From Pyxicephalus adspersus (taxonomy: Eukaryota > Chordata > Amphibia > Anura > Pyxicephalidae), in assembly GCF_032062135.1 (NCBI RefSeq), contig NC_092861.1, positions 121,268,729 through 121,332,728 of the forward strand: a DNA stretch of 64,000 nt, read 5' to 3'. The stretch's first letter is position 1, and each line of letters begins with the position of its first letter. Below, piece by piece: positions 23,090 through 35,879 of the stretch. Below the pieces are notes generated by a model. It had not been told where the DNA came from, made no database searches, and saw only the letters and a program-made list of their open reading frames with translations. The translations under genes were made by a program, and so were the position numbers.

Positions 23090-24220
23090 AAAGGTAATAA
23101 ATATAGCCCAGACAAGATGGCTCAATGGTGTTTAACCGCAGCGTTCTATTCCCTACATCTCGTCGATGGGCTTTGTCTGCATTGTGAGAAGCTCTGCTAT
23201 AATCTCAAGTCTGTACTTGCTGCTTTCTATCTCTGTGATTTAAATAGGGATGCTGAGGGAAGCAACAAAGACACATCCCCTTGAGATGTGAACATTTTTG
23301 GAATGAGTTTAGGCTCCTAGCTGTAGAGCTAGCAACCAATTTAATCCGATTAGTGCCAGCCAACAATGGATGTTGCTAACCCATTGTGGACAGAAGTCCT
23401 TATTTCGTTTGTTTCTATTAGTCGAGAAGCAGCGATATCAAGAATGAGGATGCTGGTCCATCTGATTTCTTGGGCACTCCACAAAAACAAATTTAGAAAA
23501 TAATCTAGTGTGTCAATATTTATCTCTGGCCTTAATTGTATATAAGAAGAGCTTGTTAAGTGTGCAAAGTTTGCAGTAATAGGTTTGTGGAAGGGCTCTT
23601 GATTCTTGCTATTGTGTAGTATGCAGCCACATCTCGGAACATAATAATGGGCAAGAAGCACTGGAGCAGTCGGAACACAAAAGAAACAACACGATGGAAA
23701 TGAGAAACACGAGAGCAAAACAAACTGTTATGTTAAACGTCCAATGGGATGGAGCACAAGTTGGGAAATCCTTAATAAGAGAGTTATATTTATTATCCAG
23801 CATCCCAGTAGTGGGGTAGACCTGTAACTGTTGAACTTGTAATATTCAAAGCCCACAGTTATGCTGCTTAGCATGTTCTACTTGAATTTCAAGTGGCGTG
23901 TATAATCACAAACAAGGCTTTACTTAGCTCATAATACAATGCATTGTCCTCTTCATTTCCTGTGCTCCCTATAAATCTGTTTGATTGAATCCACACATTT
24001 GCTGGATACAATGAAAACCACACAGTTCTATAAATCTCACTAAATGGAAAACATTACTAAATGGCACCATTGTGGTTGCAATATTCTGAAATGCGTTCCT
24101 CCTCATTTGAAAATGTTAATGAGGAAATCGCACTTAGTAAAAGCTCAGTATAATTATTAATAAAACACTAATTCCGTTGACATCGTAGTAGTAAAGTCAA
24201 GCAGAAGTAATTCTTTGTGA
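23090..24220. promoter_or_regulatory. Candidate conserved non-coding block
   Basis: A kilobase without recognisable repeats or simple sequence. It contains GACAAGATGGCTCAATGG near 23111, CCAATTTAATCCGATTAGTG near 23336 and TGAAAATGTTAATGAGG near 24108. The minus-strand open frame of 122 codons at 23350-23718 shows no domain, and chance explains it. Probably regulatory if conserved. Confidence 0.3.
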
Positions 24221-25859
24221 TTGGGTAAAATGATTGAACTCTTTCTAAGAGATTTTATGTGAATAATGGGTGACTACCTCTTGCATGTATGTGAACTCTG
24301 AGTGCATCAATGCTATGTGCTCCTACATGTATTTTAAGTAAATAGTGGATAACTCTTTCTACAAGTCATCTTATTTTATTAATATTGAAAATCTATTCTG
24401 CTATTTCAGTTGGCCAATACTGCAAAGGATACACACAGCTCAACATTTCTCTTTGTGGTTAAACTCTATGTAACCCTTTTAATACTTCTTATTATTTTTG
24501 GATTTGCCCATAAAAGCATTTAAATGAAAAAAAAAATAAGCCTTTGCTTATAATGGAAAAACAAACTGGAGACATACACTTGAGGTGAAAGAAGACAACC
24601 AAGAGGCCGGATAACTTTCCCTTACCCAGCTCTCACATAGATATTTGCTGAATGGCAGGTGACAACCCATCGCAGCCTATGAATGACATGCTAGTTTTTA
24701 TTTTTTACTTCTTTACTATTAATTTGTAATAAAAAACAAAGCCACTACCCATATGTCTTACTATACCAATAAAGCTTCTTAGGTGCGTTGTGTTAGACAT
24801 GTTAGACTGAACACACACCATACCATGTTTTTGCAGCACACTTACCAGCTAGTCAGCAAAAAATAAACAAAATACACTTTTTTCCAATGTGCATAAAAAC
24901 AAAGATTATAGCTGAATAGATTTATAAATATATATTGAAACCACATTGCCGGTGTCAATACTCCTATGTAAAGTCCCTAATTCTATATACCCGTATCTGG
25001 AAGCATGCAACAACAATTTAGCACAGTGTTAAGTGTTGCAAGTGTTTACAGAAGAGGGTTCAGTCCATGGAAGCAGTTTTGGACTGGTAGTGCTGAACCA
25101 CAACAGTAACTCTATCAAAACCACTCATCTAACCATAGCCTAATATTCCAGGACTGGTGTCTATCTAAACATCTGCAATTATGACAGGCAGGTACCCCAG
25201 GAACACAGAACAGGACTGTTTTGTAAAGATACTTCAGTTTAGGTAGACAGGGTAAACTTTGAAGTATCTGCAAAAGCGCTATCTGTCAGTATTGCAATTA
25301 TGGGGGACAATTTCCCATCTATTATTCATACTCACCTTGCTGGCCACCATGTCATCTTCCTAGAGATTTATCACATATTTGGTCTTTTACAGAGCCTCAG
25401 CTTGGGTGATAATATCACTAATATATATATTTATTTATTTATATATCAGTATATTGCTTTTCTGAATGGGGCATCTTTGTCTCTTTTCCAAAACATAAGT
25501 CAGCTGGATACTGCTTGTCAAATTTATAGGGGCTTTTCAAGCTCATCTACTTAACTGCCCTCCTGCTCCAAAACCCTTTAGAATTTGTGTTGATTACTTC
25601 GGCATTGTTGTAGATGTGAATATGTCTAAAAAAAGATTTAAGCGAACATCAGATCACTTTGCTGTTGTGAATTTTGTTTACTTAGAATCCATTACCAAGC
25701 AGTGAATCTGAATATAACATGCATACTTATTCATACTGAAAGAATATATGATTTTTTTTCCATTTTTTCAGTAAATGAAATATTAAACAATTCATAATAA
25801 AGAAGATCTCTCAAAATGTAAATAGTGATAAGTGATAAAATGTTTTATTGTGGCTGCCT
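24221..25859. other. Non-coding DNA
   Basis: No gene. A short (TA)n/TTTA tract is near 25417-25447. The 84-codon frame at 25300-25554 is unrecognised. Confidence 0.5.
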
Positions 25860-26070
25860 CCAACCTCATGGCTGTAAAATTAAAAAGGGACAAAATGCAT
25901 TAAAAATACTCACTTTACTTTCAGGTTCTGACTTTTTCCTATCGCAGATGTCACTGGGCCATGCAGAGGGATCTTGAAAAATATTAGCATGTCCTGCAGT
26001 GTACATAAGCATGTTTTCATGTTTGCATGTTTCCCAGGATCCCAAAAGAAGGCCATCTGACTTCATCTTG
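25860..26070 (-). repeat. Probable copy of a dispersed repeat (GTGAGTAT/TTGCAG family)
   Basis: On the minus strand it contains TCCTGGGAAACATGC, AAAGTGAGTATTTTTAATGC and TTTACAGCC, in the same order as landmarks in the units at 57655 and 28430. Diverged; class unknown. Confidence 0.35.
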
Positions 26071-28429
26071 CCTAGGTTAATCCACAAGAAATCCATTAGC
26101 ACGATAAGTCTTTTTATGATTTTTTTGTGTAATTAATGCAACATTTTGACAAGCATTTTTTTAACCCACAATGTTAAGCATTAGGTTCCTTTTAAAATTT
26201 TACAGGCTCTCTGTTTGCCATTCAGCAGTAAAAAAACAAAATGCTGTCTTTGGCCGTCAGAAGTGGGTAACTCAGTAGCTGTGACTCAGTCCCTATCAGA
26301 TGCCCCTTTCTGAAATCTCATTCAGACAAATGGAACTGTAAGGCAGTCACTGCTGGGTTGTCTCTTTAACTACCCTATGGTACTTTAATAATTCTATGTT
26401 TATTTATATAACTAAAAAATGATATAGTAAAACATATAAAACAATAGCTTAAAATCATATTACCCTAAAAATATAATTATTATGGACTGTTACAAAACAA
26501 TCCATACTACCCTGGTTGGTGTTTTAAATTGTAAAGGGAAATACAATGCCTCCAGTAATTGCTGACATTAGAACTTTCAGGGTCCCATACTAGGTAAACA
26601 TCCTGAGCCCCTTTCCCCCATGTCTAAATGTTCCAGCATTGCATGTGAATTTGAAAGTCTGGGGTAACCAGAAAGAGAGCCAGGAGCAAATGAAGGGTCA
26701 ATCTCTTGACTTCCTCGATCCAACACTTGGGTTCTTTGCTGTCCAGGTGTAAACAAAGGCTCCAAATGAAACCTACAAAGGAAATGATCTCCTCAGTGAG
26801 GGGTCCTCATCTGTACTGTTGGAAAGCTGTCAATTCAATGTTTCGCCAAGCAGTTGCTAGTTGAAATTGTACATGTGCCAGATACTACAACGCATGCACA
26901 AGGGGTCACATTTCTCCGCTTTTCCATGAGATCCAATGCATGCACAGATCCAGTAGGCAACCGCCAGGGAAGGAAAACTTTCTGGGTAGCTGTTTGGCCC
27001 ACGACAGAGGTACCCCTTGCCACAACTTGATCGCCAGCTTTCCTTGATTTGTTGAGCCTGTTGAATTTACATAAAAAGTTGCAGTCTATTCACCCACTAC
27101 AGGGGATACTCTGGCTATATTTCTAAATATGTGACTATGTATAAGTAAGGGAACAAATACATGTATATTTATGCTTCTGCCAAAAGTTCTTGGACTCTAA
27201 AGCAGTGAATGCCGGCTTGAAAATTATAGAGGACCTCAAGAGCAACCTCAACACTTAGTCTTTCAAGAGCATTTAGGTGAACTGTATTTACTTGCATTTG
27301 AACACACCCCAAAGATCAAAATTTCTGGTCCTGTTGTTTTTTTACAACCTACTGCTATAAAAACAGTCCTCCTAAGTGGAATGTTAAACAACATTGCTTC
27401 TGACCACCAATGGGAACCAGTGCAGCCTCCCGTTCAGACTTCATGGTTTGGCCATTACCAGTTTAATTTTTGGTTAATGCTGATGCTATTACCCTGACGG
27501 TAGAGATAAGGTTTAGATGACTTTTTTTTTTTTAAATCTGAGAAGTAATTTATTGCATTTTAGTTTTATGTGTAACATAGAATAATTTATCCTTACAGAT
27601 GTAACAACAAAAAAATAAACTGTTTCTTTCTGCTTAAACAGACATCTTGCAATAGTAACAGATATGCAGAAAAACTTCTAAATGGTTTAGAGTCAGCTGA
27701 GGGTGATAACCTGTCTTGTGTAGAGGAGATACAGCTGTCAGCTTATGCAGTCTCTTGTCAAAGCAGAAAGGCTGCGGTGCGAATGGTGTGAAGGAAAGGG
27801 GCATCAGAGCTTTAAATGGGACTTTAAATATTCTGTTTAGAGTTTGGCACTTGTTAAGCAGCAAGAGGGTTAAATCTTACATCATACAACAGGTGTACAG
27901 GTTTTATTCGACTTACTGAAGCAGAGATAAAACCCTTTAAGCCTTTTCATATCTGATTTTAAAGGATATTTATTTGAAATATTGAAATAGCATTTTAGAG
28001 GCAACAAATGAATGTTGTCAATAAACACATTTCATGCAATTTATTGCACCTAGATTCTGCAATGTCCTCACATGTGATTCTGGGTGGGATGCAGCCGCTT
28101 GTCATATGACTCTATGAGCCTTTTCTCCTTGTTTTGTTTTGTGAAAAAAACATTTCTGATTGCGAAACATTTAGCAGTTTCTCTAAATTTTGTGTAAGCA
28201 TGCCTGACCTCTTTTTTTATAGGCCACTACAGTAACCATATAAATATTAGGATTTATGTGTGCTTTGTGCCACATGACTGTCAGCTGTCAACTATAGTTC
28301 CCCATTCTAAAATTGTGCACAGATTTTTTATTGCAGAATGCAGACAATGTAATGAAAAGCAATAAAAAAAATGAAATTTTCTTTTTCAACTATACTGAGT
28401 TGCACATGTGTTGGGATTTGCCAGGTATC
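26071..28429. other. Non-coding DNA, partly repeat-like
   Basis: 26560-27050 is more GC-rich with ACGCATGCACAAG and AATGCATGCACAG words, suggesting an unclassified repeat. 27640-27880 is unique and possibly conserved. Open frames at 26577-27023 and 27634-27919 are short and unrecognised. Confidence 0.4.
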
Positions 28430-28640
28430 TTGGCCAGGCAGCATCCTGGACTAAATAAACTCCTGCTGTGCACATGCAATGGAGGTACCTCATCCCAGCC
28501 TGGTCAATCAAGATGTGTATCAAGAATGTAAATAAAATTGTGATCATGCAGGTATGTTTACTTTATTTGCAGAAGAGACAATTTGCCAGTCCCTGCCTGG
28601 TCTCAAATTTTTTACATTTACATTTAGTTCCACTTTAAAT
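28430..28640 (+). repeat. Dispersed repeat (CAGCCTGG...GATCATGCAGGTA family)
   Basis: Shares ordered landmarks with 57655-57905: a CATCCTGGACT block, AACTCCTGCTGTGCACATGC, CAGCCTGGTCAATC, AAATTGTGATCATGCAGG, and TTATTTGCAGAAGAGAC. It closes with AGTTCCACTTTAAATG. Non-coding and of unknown class; the consistent order over 200 bp supports a real family. Confidence 0.55.
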
Positions 28641-28673
28641 GCTTTATTACTTGTTTAATGTTTAGTTTGTTAC

Positions 28674-28680
<7 letters not shown>

Positions 28681-28715
<35 letters not shown>
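28681..28715. repeat. (AT)n microsatellite
   Basis: 35 bases of alternating A and T. Confidence 0.95.
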
Positions 28716-28717
<2 letters not shown>

Positions 28718-29589
28718 AGTATATATTTACCAATATCTGTAATTACATACACAGGTTCAACGTTATGATTTGCTGTGTGCTACTGTGGTTGTGCCTTACT
28801 GATTGTTCTCACAATGAGTGTCACTGGGAGTGTTATAATTAAGAATATAGACTATTAGCTTAGTAAAGTAAATGTTCACAAAGCTTAGTGGTTAAGATGA
28901 AACTGTGATCACTTTAATCATCCAATCACATGTAAAAATAAAAGTAATAATAATATTCCGTATTACGTTATTGCCTTGTATATGATTGAATACTAAAAAA
29001 AGTGACCACAGCTAAATCTATGTAAAAAAATAATGTTCTATGGATGATATTATATCTCAATAACTGCTTAATACTTTAAGAATAAAGAATAAACTTTAAA
29101 TATTCATTTATTTATAATGCATTTCCTTAAATAAATGAAATGTATTGTATATACCCAGTATAGCACACATGTTATATTAAAATAAAATGCACATTAGGTA
29201 ATAATAATGAATAATGTGGCAGTAGCTTATTTTCTGTGATAGTGACAACAAAAGAGTTAAAACGGGTGGAAAAAACAGTCACTTAATATACAAAGATGTC
29301 TTGAAACATCATCATCAGAAAAATGGCATTTGGCTTAGCCGTAGCCCTCGATGGCTGTAAACCTTTGATAAATGGTAACCTATGTCTTATCTGCCAATTA
29401 ACTAAGATAACAAAGTACTGCATAAATATTGTAATTCTGACATCTTCTTCCAGTGCACCATCAATGTAATAGGATGGAAATTGCATAGGGAATTGCTGTT
29501 TGGGAAATACCATTCTTATAGATATTGTCTTCAAGAATTGTGTTGAAAACACTGAACTACCTCTAAATCCTGAGGGCATTGCAAAGTGT
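28716..29589. other. AT-rich non-coding DNA
   Basis: The minus-strand open frame at 29283-29579 (98 codons) lacks a known domain. No repeats are recognised. Confidence 0.5.
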
Positions 29590-30060
29590 ACATTTAAAAC
29601 TAATTAAAAAATAAAGTGGCAGCATGAACATTGTGTTAAAATTCCATACACGTCATGCTAGAGAAACATACGAATGTCATATTAATTATTCCTCAGTGCA
29701 CGTCATGTGTGTGAATTTCCTATGCAACCTTGTGAACTTTGTGTTTAATAACTTTACATAATATCCATTGACCTAAAATAAATTAAATTCACTGACACTC
29801 ACTTAAGAGACTGAATTTCATGGCCTTCCTAACGTGACACTTATTTAATCGCCTTACCATGTGTAATTTCTAGATTGAGAAATGTCTTTGGCTGTTTTGG
29901 CTTGTGTGCCCTAAAAATTAACAGTTATATGGGAAAATGAGTGGCCTTCATTCCGAGCAATGTTTGCCCCTTTTAACCTACTCCACTATCAAAAACGATG
30001 AAATATATTTATGGGTTAAAGTGAGAGAGGTTGGTAATTATTGGCCCCAGCGCCATATAC
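29590..30060. promoter_or_regulatory. Candidate conserved non-coding element
   Basis: Unique sequence with homeodomain-like words (AAAACTAATTAAAAA near 29596, CATATTAATTATTCC near 29678, GTTGGTAATTATTGG near 30030) and two CACGTCATG words (29649 and 29700). There is no reading frame and no repeats. Regulatory role inferred only. Confidence 0.3.
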
Positions 30061-31420
30061 TGGATTAAGAGCACTTACTCACATATTCTCTACTTGTTGT
30101 ATTATATTAATAAAAGGAATCCCCACATATGAAAACGTCCCAATTTAATAAATATATTGATGTGTCTTTGTTTTTTGTGTTGTGTTTTTGTGTTGACTTG
30201 TCAGGTGAAAGGGAAAAAAATTCATGCCGTACATCTATAAAAATGCCAGTTCATTAAATTCTTACATTTTTTTTTCCATAAATGTACTTTTAGACCCCAA
30301 AGCCTATTCAATAGATTCTAAATTGAGAATATTGGTCACTAACACCAGAGTCTTCTCTTTAACCAAAGTATAGGGTTGCAGCAAGGAGGACGAGGTAGTG
30401 GGCCTTCTGTATCACCAGACCCCACGAAGACCAAGGCGCAATCTAAGATCTGCCCACAGTTTTATCATTTTATTATTATTATGATTAACACACTGCATCA
30501 ACATATTACACACCAATGTATACTCCTTGGTTCCGGTTGTCAGAAAAAAATTAGGAACTGTATCAGCAGGCAAGACAGACAAGGTCTATGGTCAGCCAGA
30601 CATAAAATCAGGGCAGGCAAAAACAAAGATAACTAGGGATTCACTACAATGTATTAGGCCAAGTCCCACTACACCACTACCTGGTCTGATACATTGTAGT
30701 AAATCCCTTGTGGTCTTTTGCCTAGAAAACCCCTGAAAAGTAGTACTTTTGAAATACACGTGCTTGAGTACTTTATCATAGCTAAACCTTTTAAACTAGG
30801 ATGATAGTTTTAACATATTTAGTAGACAAAGTTTATGGTTTTAAGAAACCTTGTTGGAATATTTTTTAAGGTTCCTTAAAAAAAATCTCATTGGTTTATC
30901 CACACTTTTCTGTATATCAGTATTTAGAGATTGGCAACATTGATTTTTTACATTTTGGGTATATACTTAGTTTACCTTTTTGAATTCCTACAGTGCTCGT
31001 GTACATGGACATGAATTTCCTATAACCTATACATTTTTACATTTCCTATATAAGGTAACTGAGGGAGTATCTGTATTAGCTGGCAAATAAAAGAGAATGG
31101 GCAGGGAAGCAGTAACAGGCACATATTTAGATACCCATACAGTATGACTTTAGTTCTAATATTATCATGTGCAGAACAGCTTGGTAGAAGTATAGAAGGT
31201 GTGTAGGGTCGTGTTTTAATGAGCAGAGTTGACATTAACATGTAAAGAAAATAAGAAATTACAATATTAAGTGCAATTTTAGACCCAGCAAGTGAACTAT
31301 AATGTGGAATCTCAGCTTTAAACTAGGACCTGAATTTGCTTAAATCAGAAATTTAGTCAATTTACCTTGATCTGAGAACTATGGAGTTATTTGCAGCCAG
31401 ATTTGAAGCAACTTGCCGCT
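30061..31420. other. Non-coding DNA, possibly repeat-derived 30370-30740
   Basis: 30370-30740 carries inverted words around TACAATGTATTAGGCC and GATACATTGTAGTAAATCCC (30646-30706) and may be a repeat end. The open frames there (86 and 69 codons) are unrecognised. The rest is AT-rich. Confidence 0.4.
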
Positions 31421-31715
31421 AGATTTGACACAATGTCCCTTTTGCAATAAATTATACTTACCTGCTTAATCTCAATCTCAAAAAAAAAACAAAAAACATG
31501 AACACAGTGCTGGGTCTCACAGCATTCCTTTGGTGCCTGGAATTAATTGACACCCACATATATGCGTGGGAGTTATGGTATTGCAGGTTGGATACTCAAG
31601 ATGGCTAAAGATCCACAACCTGGAAGTACAATAGATGAAGATAATGGCACCCTCAATAAAATGAGAGCAGGTGAGTTCATTTAAAAAATTGTGATCAGGC
31701 AGGTAAGCTTATAGA
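31421..31715 (+). repeat. Dispersed repeat (GATCAGGCAGGTAAG family)
   Basis: Contains ACTCAAGATGGCTAAAG, AGGTGAGTTCATTTAAAAAA and TTGTGATCAGGCAGGTAAGC, matching the order of landmarks at 28430 and 57655. A reversed partial unit (TATACTTACCTGCTTAATC) opens the stretch, so two copies may lie face to face. Confidence 0.5.
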
Positions 31716-32079
31716 TAGATAGCAAATGTTGTCTGTTTTAAGTGCTGTTTTGTAAATGGCTTTTTTAAACATGTACTTAGTAGAGATGAGAGAATTACAC
31801 AGCTCAGCAAAAAAAAAGTTTTCACTTGCCAAGGATTGCTTAATATATTTTGTGTATTTCAGGTCTGCTGAATCCATAAATGACATCAGTTCCATTGAAT
31901 TGGCTTCAGTATTTGTGATACAGGAATCGGACTAGACGATTTTACCAACAACAAATGTTAACACAGCATAATATTACAAATCTTTATTTACACCAAGTTT
32001 TTGCATTTTATATATTGAATGTACTATTATTTTCATAAAACTTTCATTTGCCTTCTTTTTATTCATACATTTTCTTTTT
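31716..32079. other. AT-rich non-coding DNA
   Basis: No supported feature. Confidence 0.5.
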
Positions 32080-33087
32080 TTACAGAAATATGAGTTCTTC
32101 AAAAACTTGTTTAAATCATCATATAATGATGGTTATTTTTGTACTGTAAAAGGTTTAAATCGTTACAAGAAAAACAAGTGAGAGTACCCTGATTTGGAAT
32201 CAGCAAGACAAATTTTGCCGATGATCCCAAACCAGTATTCAGTACACTCCCTGATATTCCTGTATCCGACATGGAGGATATACAGGGTTTGGAGTGTAAT
32301 CCAGGAGTTAGCAGTGAATATGAAGGAAGTGTTTCATCAAACCAGCAGTTCTCCCAAGAAGAGCTCAATGGTTTATTACGTGACTTAAAATATCAAAATG
32401 GTCTTACAAAAGCTTTGCTATCATGAACACCAATGGTCCATATGTGTTGATTTAAAAATGGTGAACTTCCTACTTGGACAGCAAAGTGGATACACAAAGT
32501 ACCCATGTTTCATCTGCTTGTGGGATAGCAGGATCACTGGAAAAAAGTGACATGGCCTCCAAGGGAAAACATGAAAAAAGGTGCAGCAAACATTATTAAT
32601 GAGCCAATGGTTGACAAAGAAAAAAACCTCTCCCTCCACTACACTTAAAGTTGGGATTATTAAAGCAATTTGTTAGAGCTCTGAACAAGAACAGTGATTG
32701 CTTCAAATTTGTATTTGTAGATTCTTCCCTGGATTGAGTACTGAAAAATTAAAAGCAGGTACCTTTGATGGACCCCAGATTCGGAAACTGATAAATGATT
32801 CAAATTTCACAAGTTACATGACTGATACTGAAGCTTCTGCCTGGCACAGCTATGTCATGTTTGTCAAGAACTTTTTGGGTAACCATAAAGCACAAAATTA
32901 ACAAGAACTGGTACAAAACTTGCTGTTAAAATTTAAAAATGTGGGTGCTACTATGAGCATAAAGGTACACTGTCTCCATAGCCATTTGCAAAAATTTCCC
33001 GAAAACCTTGGCGATTTCAGAACAAGGGGAGAGGTTCCATCAAGATATAAAGCGTGAACGTGGGAACAAGGTTGGAATGTCCACCCC
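32080..33087 (+). pseudogene. Decayed transposon-type reading frame
   Basis: Consecutive open segments in shifting frames read as one protein. 32205-32409 encodes an acidic part ending near a Gln-Glu-Glu-Leu motif and a Leu-Leu-Ser stop. 32410-32550 encodes Cys-Val-Asp-Leu-Lys-Met-Val-Asn-Phe-Leu-Leu-Gly-Gln-Gln and a Cys-Phe-Ile-Cys pair before a stop. 32571 onward, 32639-32733, 32698-32901 and 32902-33085 follow in different frames, including a Phe-Asp-Gly-Pro-Gln-Ile motif and Gly-Glu-Arg-Phe-His-Gln-Asp-Ile-Lys. At least four frameshifts and several stops make it dead. I recall this protein as a multicopy family of unknown function in animal genomes, presumably mobile-element encoded; the class is uncertain. 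Compared with that memory, a central segment near 32400 is deleted. The frame ends where the piggyBac-like end at 33088 begins. Confidence 0.6.
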
Positions 33088-33163
33088 AAGTGGCTCGGGG
33101 TAACCACTTTTGGTATGAAAAATTCACCCCAGTCACATTCAGGAATACCGCCGGGGAGGTTAA
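33088..33163 (-). mobile_element. piggyBac-like element end with TTAA
   Basis: CCCCAAGTGGCTCGGGGTAA, then CACCCCAGTCACATTCAGG and AATACCGCCGGGGAGG, closing in TTAA (33160-33163). In reverse complement this is the TTAA...GCGGTATTCC...GTGACT end of the family at 6688. Only one end is found; the left side abuts the dead reading frame. Confidence 0.6.
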
Positions 33164-35879
33164 GTATTTCAAAAATGTAATTTTGTATACATAGGCATAT
33201 CTAGTTTAGTTTTGTATAATTGTCATGTTTCATTAGTTCTATGAGGTTATTATTGAGGTCATCATTTGAAAAACTAGAGCCAAATCTAGCAAAACCAATA
33301 CCATATTTGGAATCTGTGCATCAAACATAACCTAAAATGATTTTAATCTGTTTGGCAAGAAAATGTTTGTTGACCAGTGTTATTTTTAAAAAACTAATTT
33401 TCATGATGAAATCAGGAGAAATCAGAGTTAAAAAAATAGAGAGTTTTTTAAAGAGTTTTTGTGTCATTTACATATAATTGGTTCATTAATTTTTCAAGTG
33501 TTTTTTTTAAAACCCTTGAAAAAGGTTTTCTCGCTTAGGATTTGCTGGAAATGGAGAGGATCAGGGGACTAATGAAAAAACACAGCTGTCTTCCTACTTC
33601 ATAAGCTACTGGCAAAGCCACATAGTACTTTTACCAAAACTAGTGGTGGTGGGAGGGGGTCAGGAGGACCCATGGGAACATGTCCTAAGCTCAGAACTAA
33701 AGTTTCATGCATCAAGATAAAACATTGGGTTGCACCTCCTTCTACTTGCTGCAAGCAAGTTTTACAAAACATCACAGAGTCATAACTTTTATTTAAAGAG
33801 CCTTTAGGAAAATATCTAAGTATGACAGTCCTTGCTATGCAACAGTGGACCTTTCACACACTGTCACTAGGAACATGAGATAAAGGTTTATTATTGATGA
33901 TATTGATTCACAGTTCAGAACATTTATTGGAATTTTGATATACTGATGACATCAGTATAAACCAGTTGAACTCATCCAGACATTACTGTCAGCTATGCAC
34001 ACTGACATTATAGAAGCAAGGATTTTCTCATAGCCTAATACAGAACCCTTATCTTCAATTTATTGCCTAAATCTAACTTCCAAAGTAAAACTGCGTTTTG
34101 TCAGCGCAGAACATTCCCTACCCAGCAAAACATTGCCCAGCACCCAAACTGTTCATTGACTGCCAGAAAACCATGTTAGTTTCAAGCCATGACTTTGAGC
34201 ATACATTGGGCTGAAGCCTCTCTCTGCCCATATGTAATACTAATGGGCCAGTATTAGCAGTGTAATATTTGGCTGCTAGAAGGAAATTACAATATTCTTG
34301 CTATTAAAATGACATTATCCCTTTTATTTCCCCACTACTGGAACCAGGTAACCTTAACTGTGATAGCGTGTTTAGGCTGAATCAAAGTGTGAATAAAAAA
34401 AAAATAGGATCTCTTCAGTCCCTTGTGCTCTTCCTTACCTTGTCTATTGCATAAACCAGCTCTGATCCTGTGCTTTTCTGCCATTATCAATTCAGAACTT
34501 TTTTTGACCTTGGATTGTAATTCTGTATTTAAACAATCTGAGTTTCAATCTGATACAACTATACCTGTTATTGGCAAGTATAGAAGGTTGCTGGACAATG
34601 ACAGCTGTCATCGTCCAAAGGCTGGATTAGCTCAGGGTACTATTCCTGTTATTGACAGTCAGAGTAGGTTCAGCCTATTTAGCCATAGAAAAAATGATAA
34701 AGACTACATTTTTTGGGGAAAAAACTATTAAAAAAATAACTGCATAGGCTCTTTACTGTTAAAACCACAACCTTTTTGGTGGGGGACCTTCATAGATAGG
34801 AAATTGGAAATTATATGTTCCCCCTGCTATTTATAAAAGGTTCTTTGGAACCTGGCTTGCCACAGAAGGAAAGGGAAAAATGTTTCTCTTTAGCAAAACC
34901 AAAACCCCACCTACCCCCAATGGTGGTAAAGGGTCACCCTATGGTGAGAATATGGAAATCTCATTTAAAAAGCCCCAAGATATCCACCCTTTCAGCATAA
35001 GGAATAAGTACAGGGGTACAACTTCTAATTACTAGAAATTGTTAAATAAACCCTAGAAATAATGACAGCATGCACAACAAAACATTGGTTGTTATTCTTT
35101 TTTACAACTAATTATTACATTTGTAGAGTCCAGTGATGGCCAAATATAATATCCCATGAGGATCAATCTAGCACCTGTGCAGCTGTCTTTGGCTACCCCC
35201 TTGACTAACACAGTGGTTGTATACTGTTTAGCCAATCCAGCAAGGTGGCAGCCGAGGACAGCTGTTCTGTGTTTTTAGCTCTGAGCACCTCTATTGTTTC
35301 TTTGTCAGCAGTATACAGAAACCAAATTAGGAGATTTCCAATCAGCAGCCAACTCAGTCTATGTTCATGAGTTTATTCTAATACAGATATAAGAAGATTT
35401 TTGTAAATCCACTGTGCATGTGATTCACATGTGGTTTCCACATGACACTATTGGTGCTAATTAGCTGCTCCAAGCATTTAAATAATGTCATGTGGGTATT
35501 GAGCAGCAAAAAGCTCCACGTCACAGCCTGAGCTCATATACTCTTTACTCTGAGAAGGAGAAATAGAAGGGTAAGTATAAGCAGTTGGCATTAAATTCTG
35601 ACTTGCCATTACCTGTAGATCTCAAGTGAGCAAGAAAAGAGTTTATACTGAAATGCTCATTGGCATCACTAGCTATGCAATATATGTTAAGTCCTTCCTA
35701 TAAATATAGTTCCTTGCACTTGAATGCCATATTAAAAATGTACAATAAGAAATACATAAATATATGACAGTTTCTAGTAGTTTTCATAAAAGTTAATAGT
35801 ATGTTCACTGCAACATTAATTGTTTCAACTTAAAAATAACATTCTAATTACTATATTAAACTGTAAAAATGCAAATGCT
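33164..35879. other. Non-coding DNA
   Basis: The 102-codon frame at 34423-34731 contains two similar CTGTTATTG-A words but no known domain. GGATTAGCTCAGGG near 34625 looks tRNA-like but is not followed by a valid T-arm. No gene is supported. Confidence 0.5.

Noticed and set aside
23350..23718. 122-codon minus-strand open frame
   Set aside because: Sits in a candidate conserved non-coding block; sequence has no domain and no splice context I could support.
34620..34690. tRNA-like GGATTAGCTCAGGG with a downstream GGTTCAGCC
   Set aside because: The T-arm does not fit the GGTTCGANNCC box and no cloverleaf forms.
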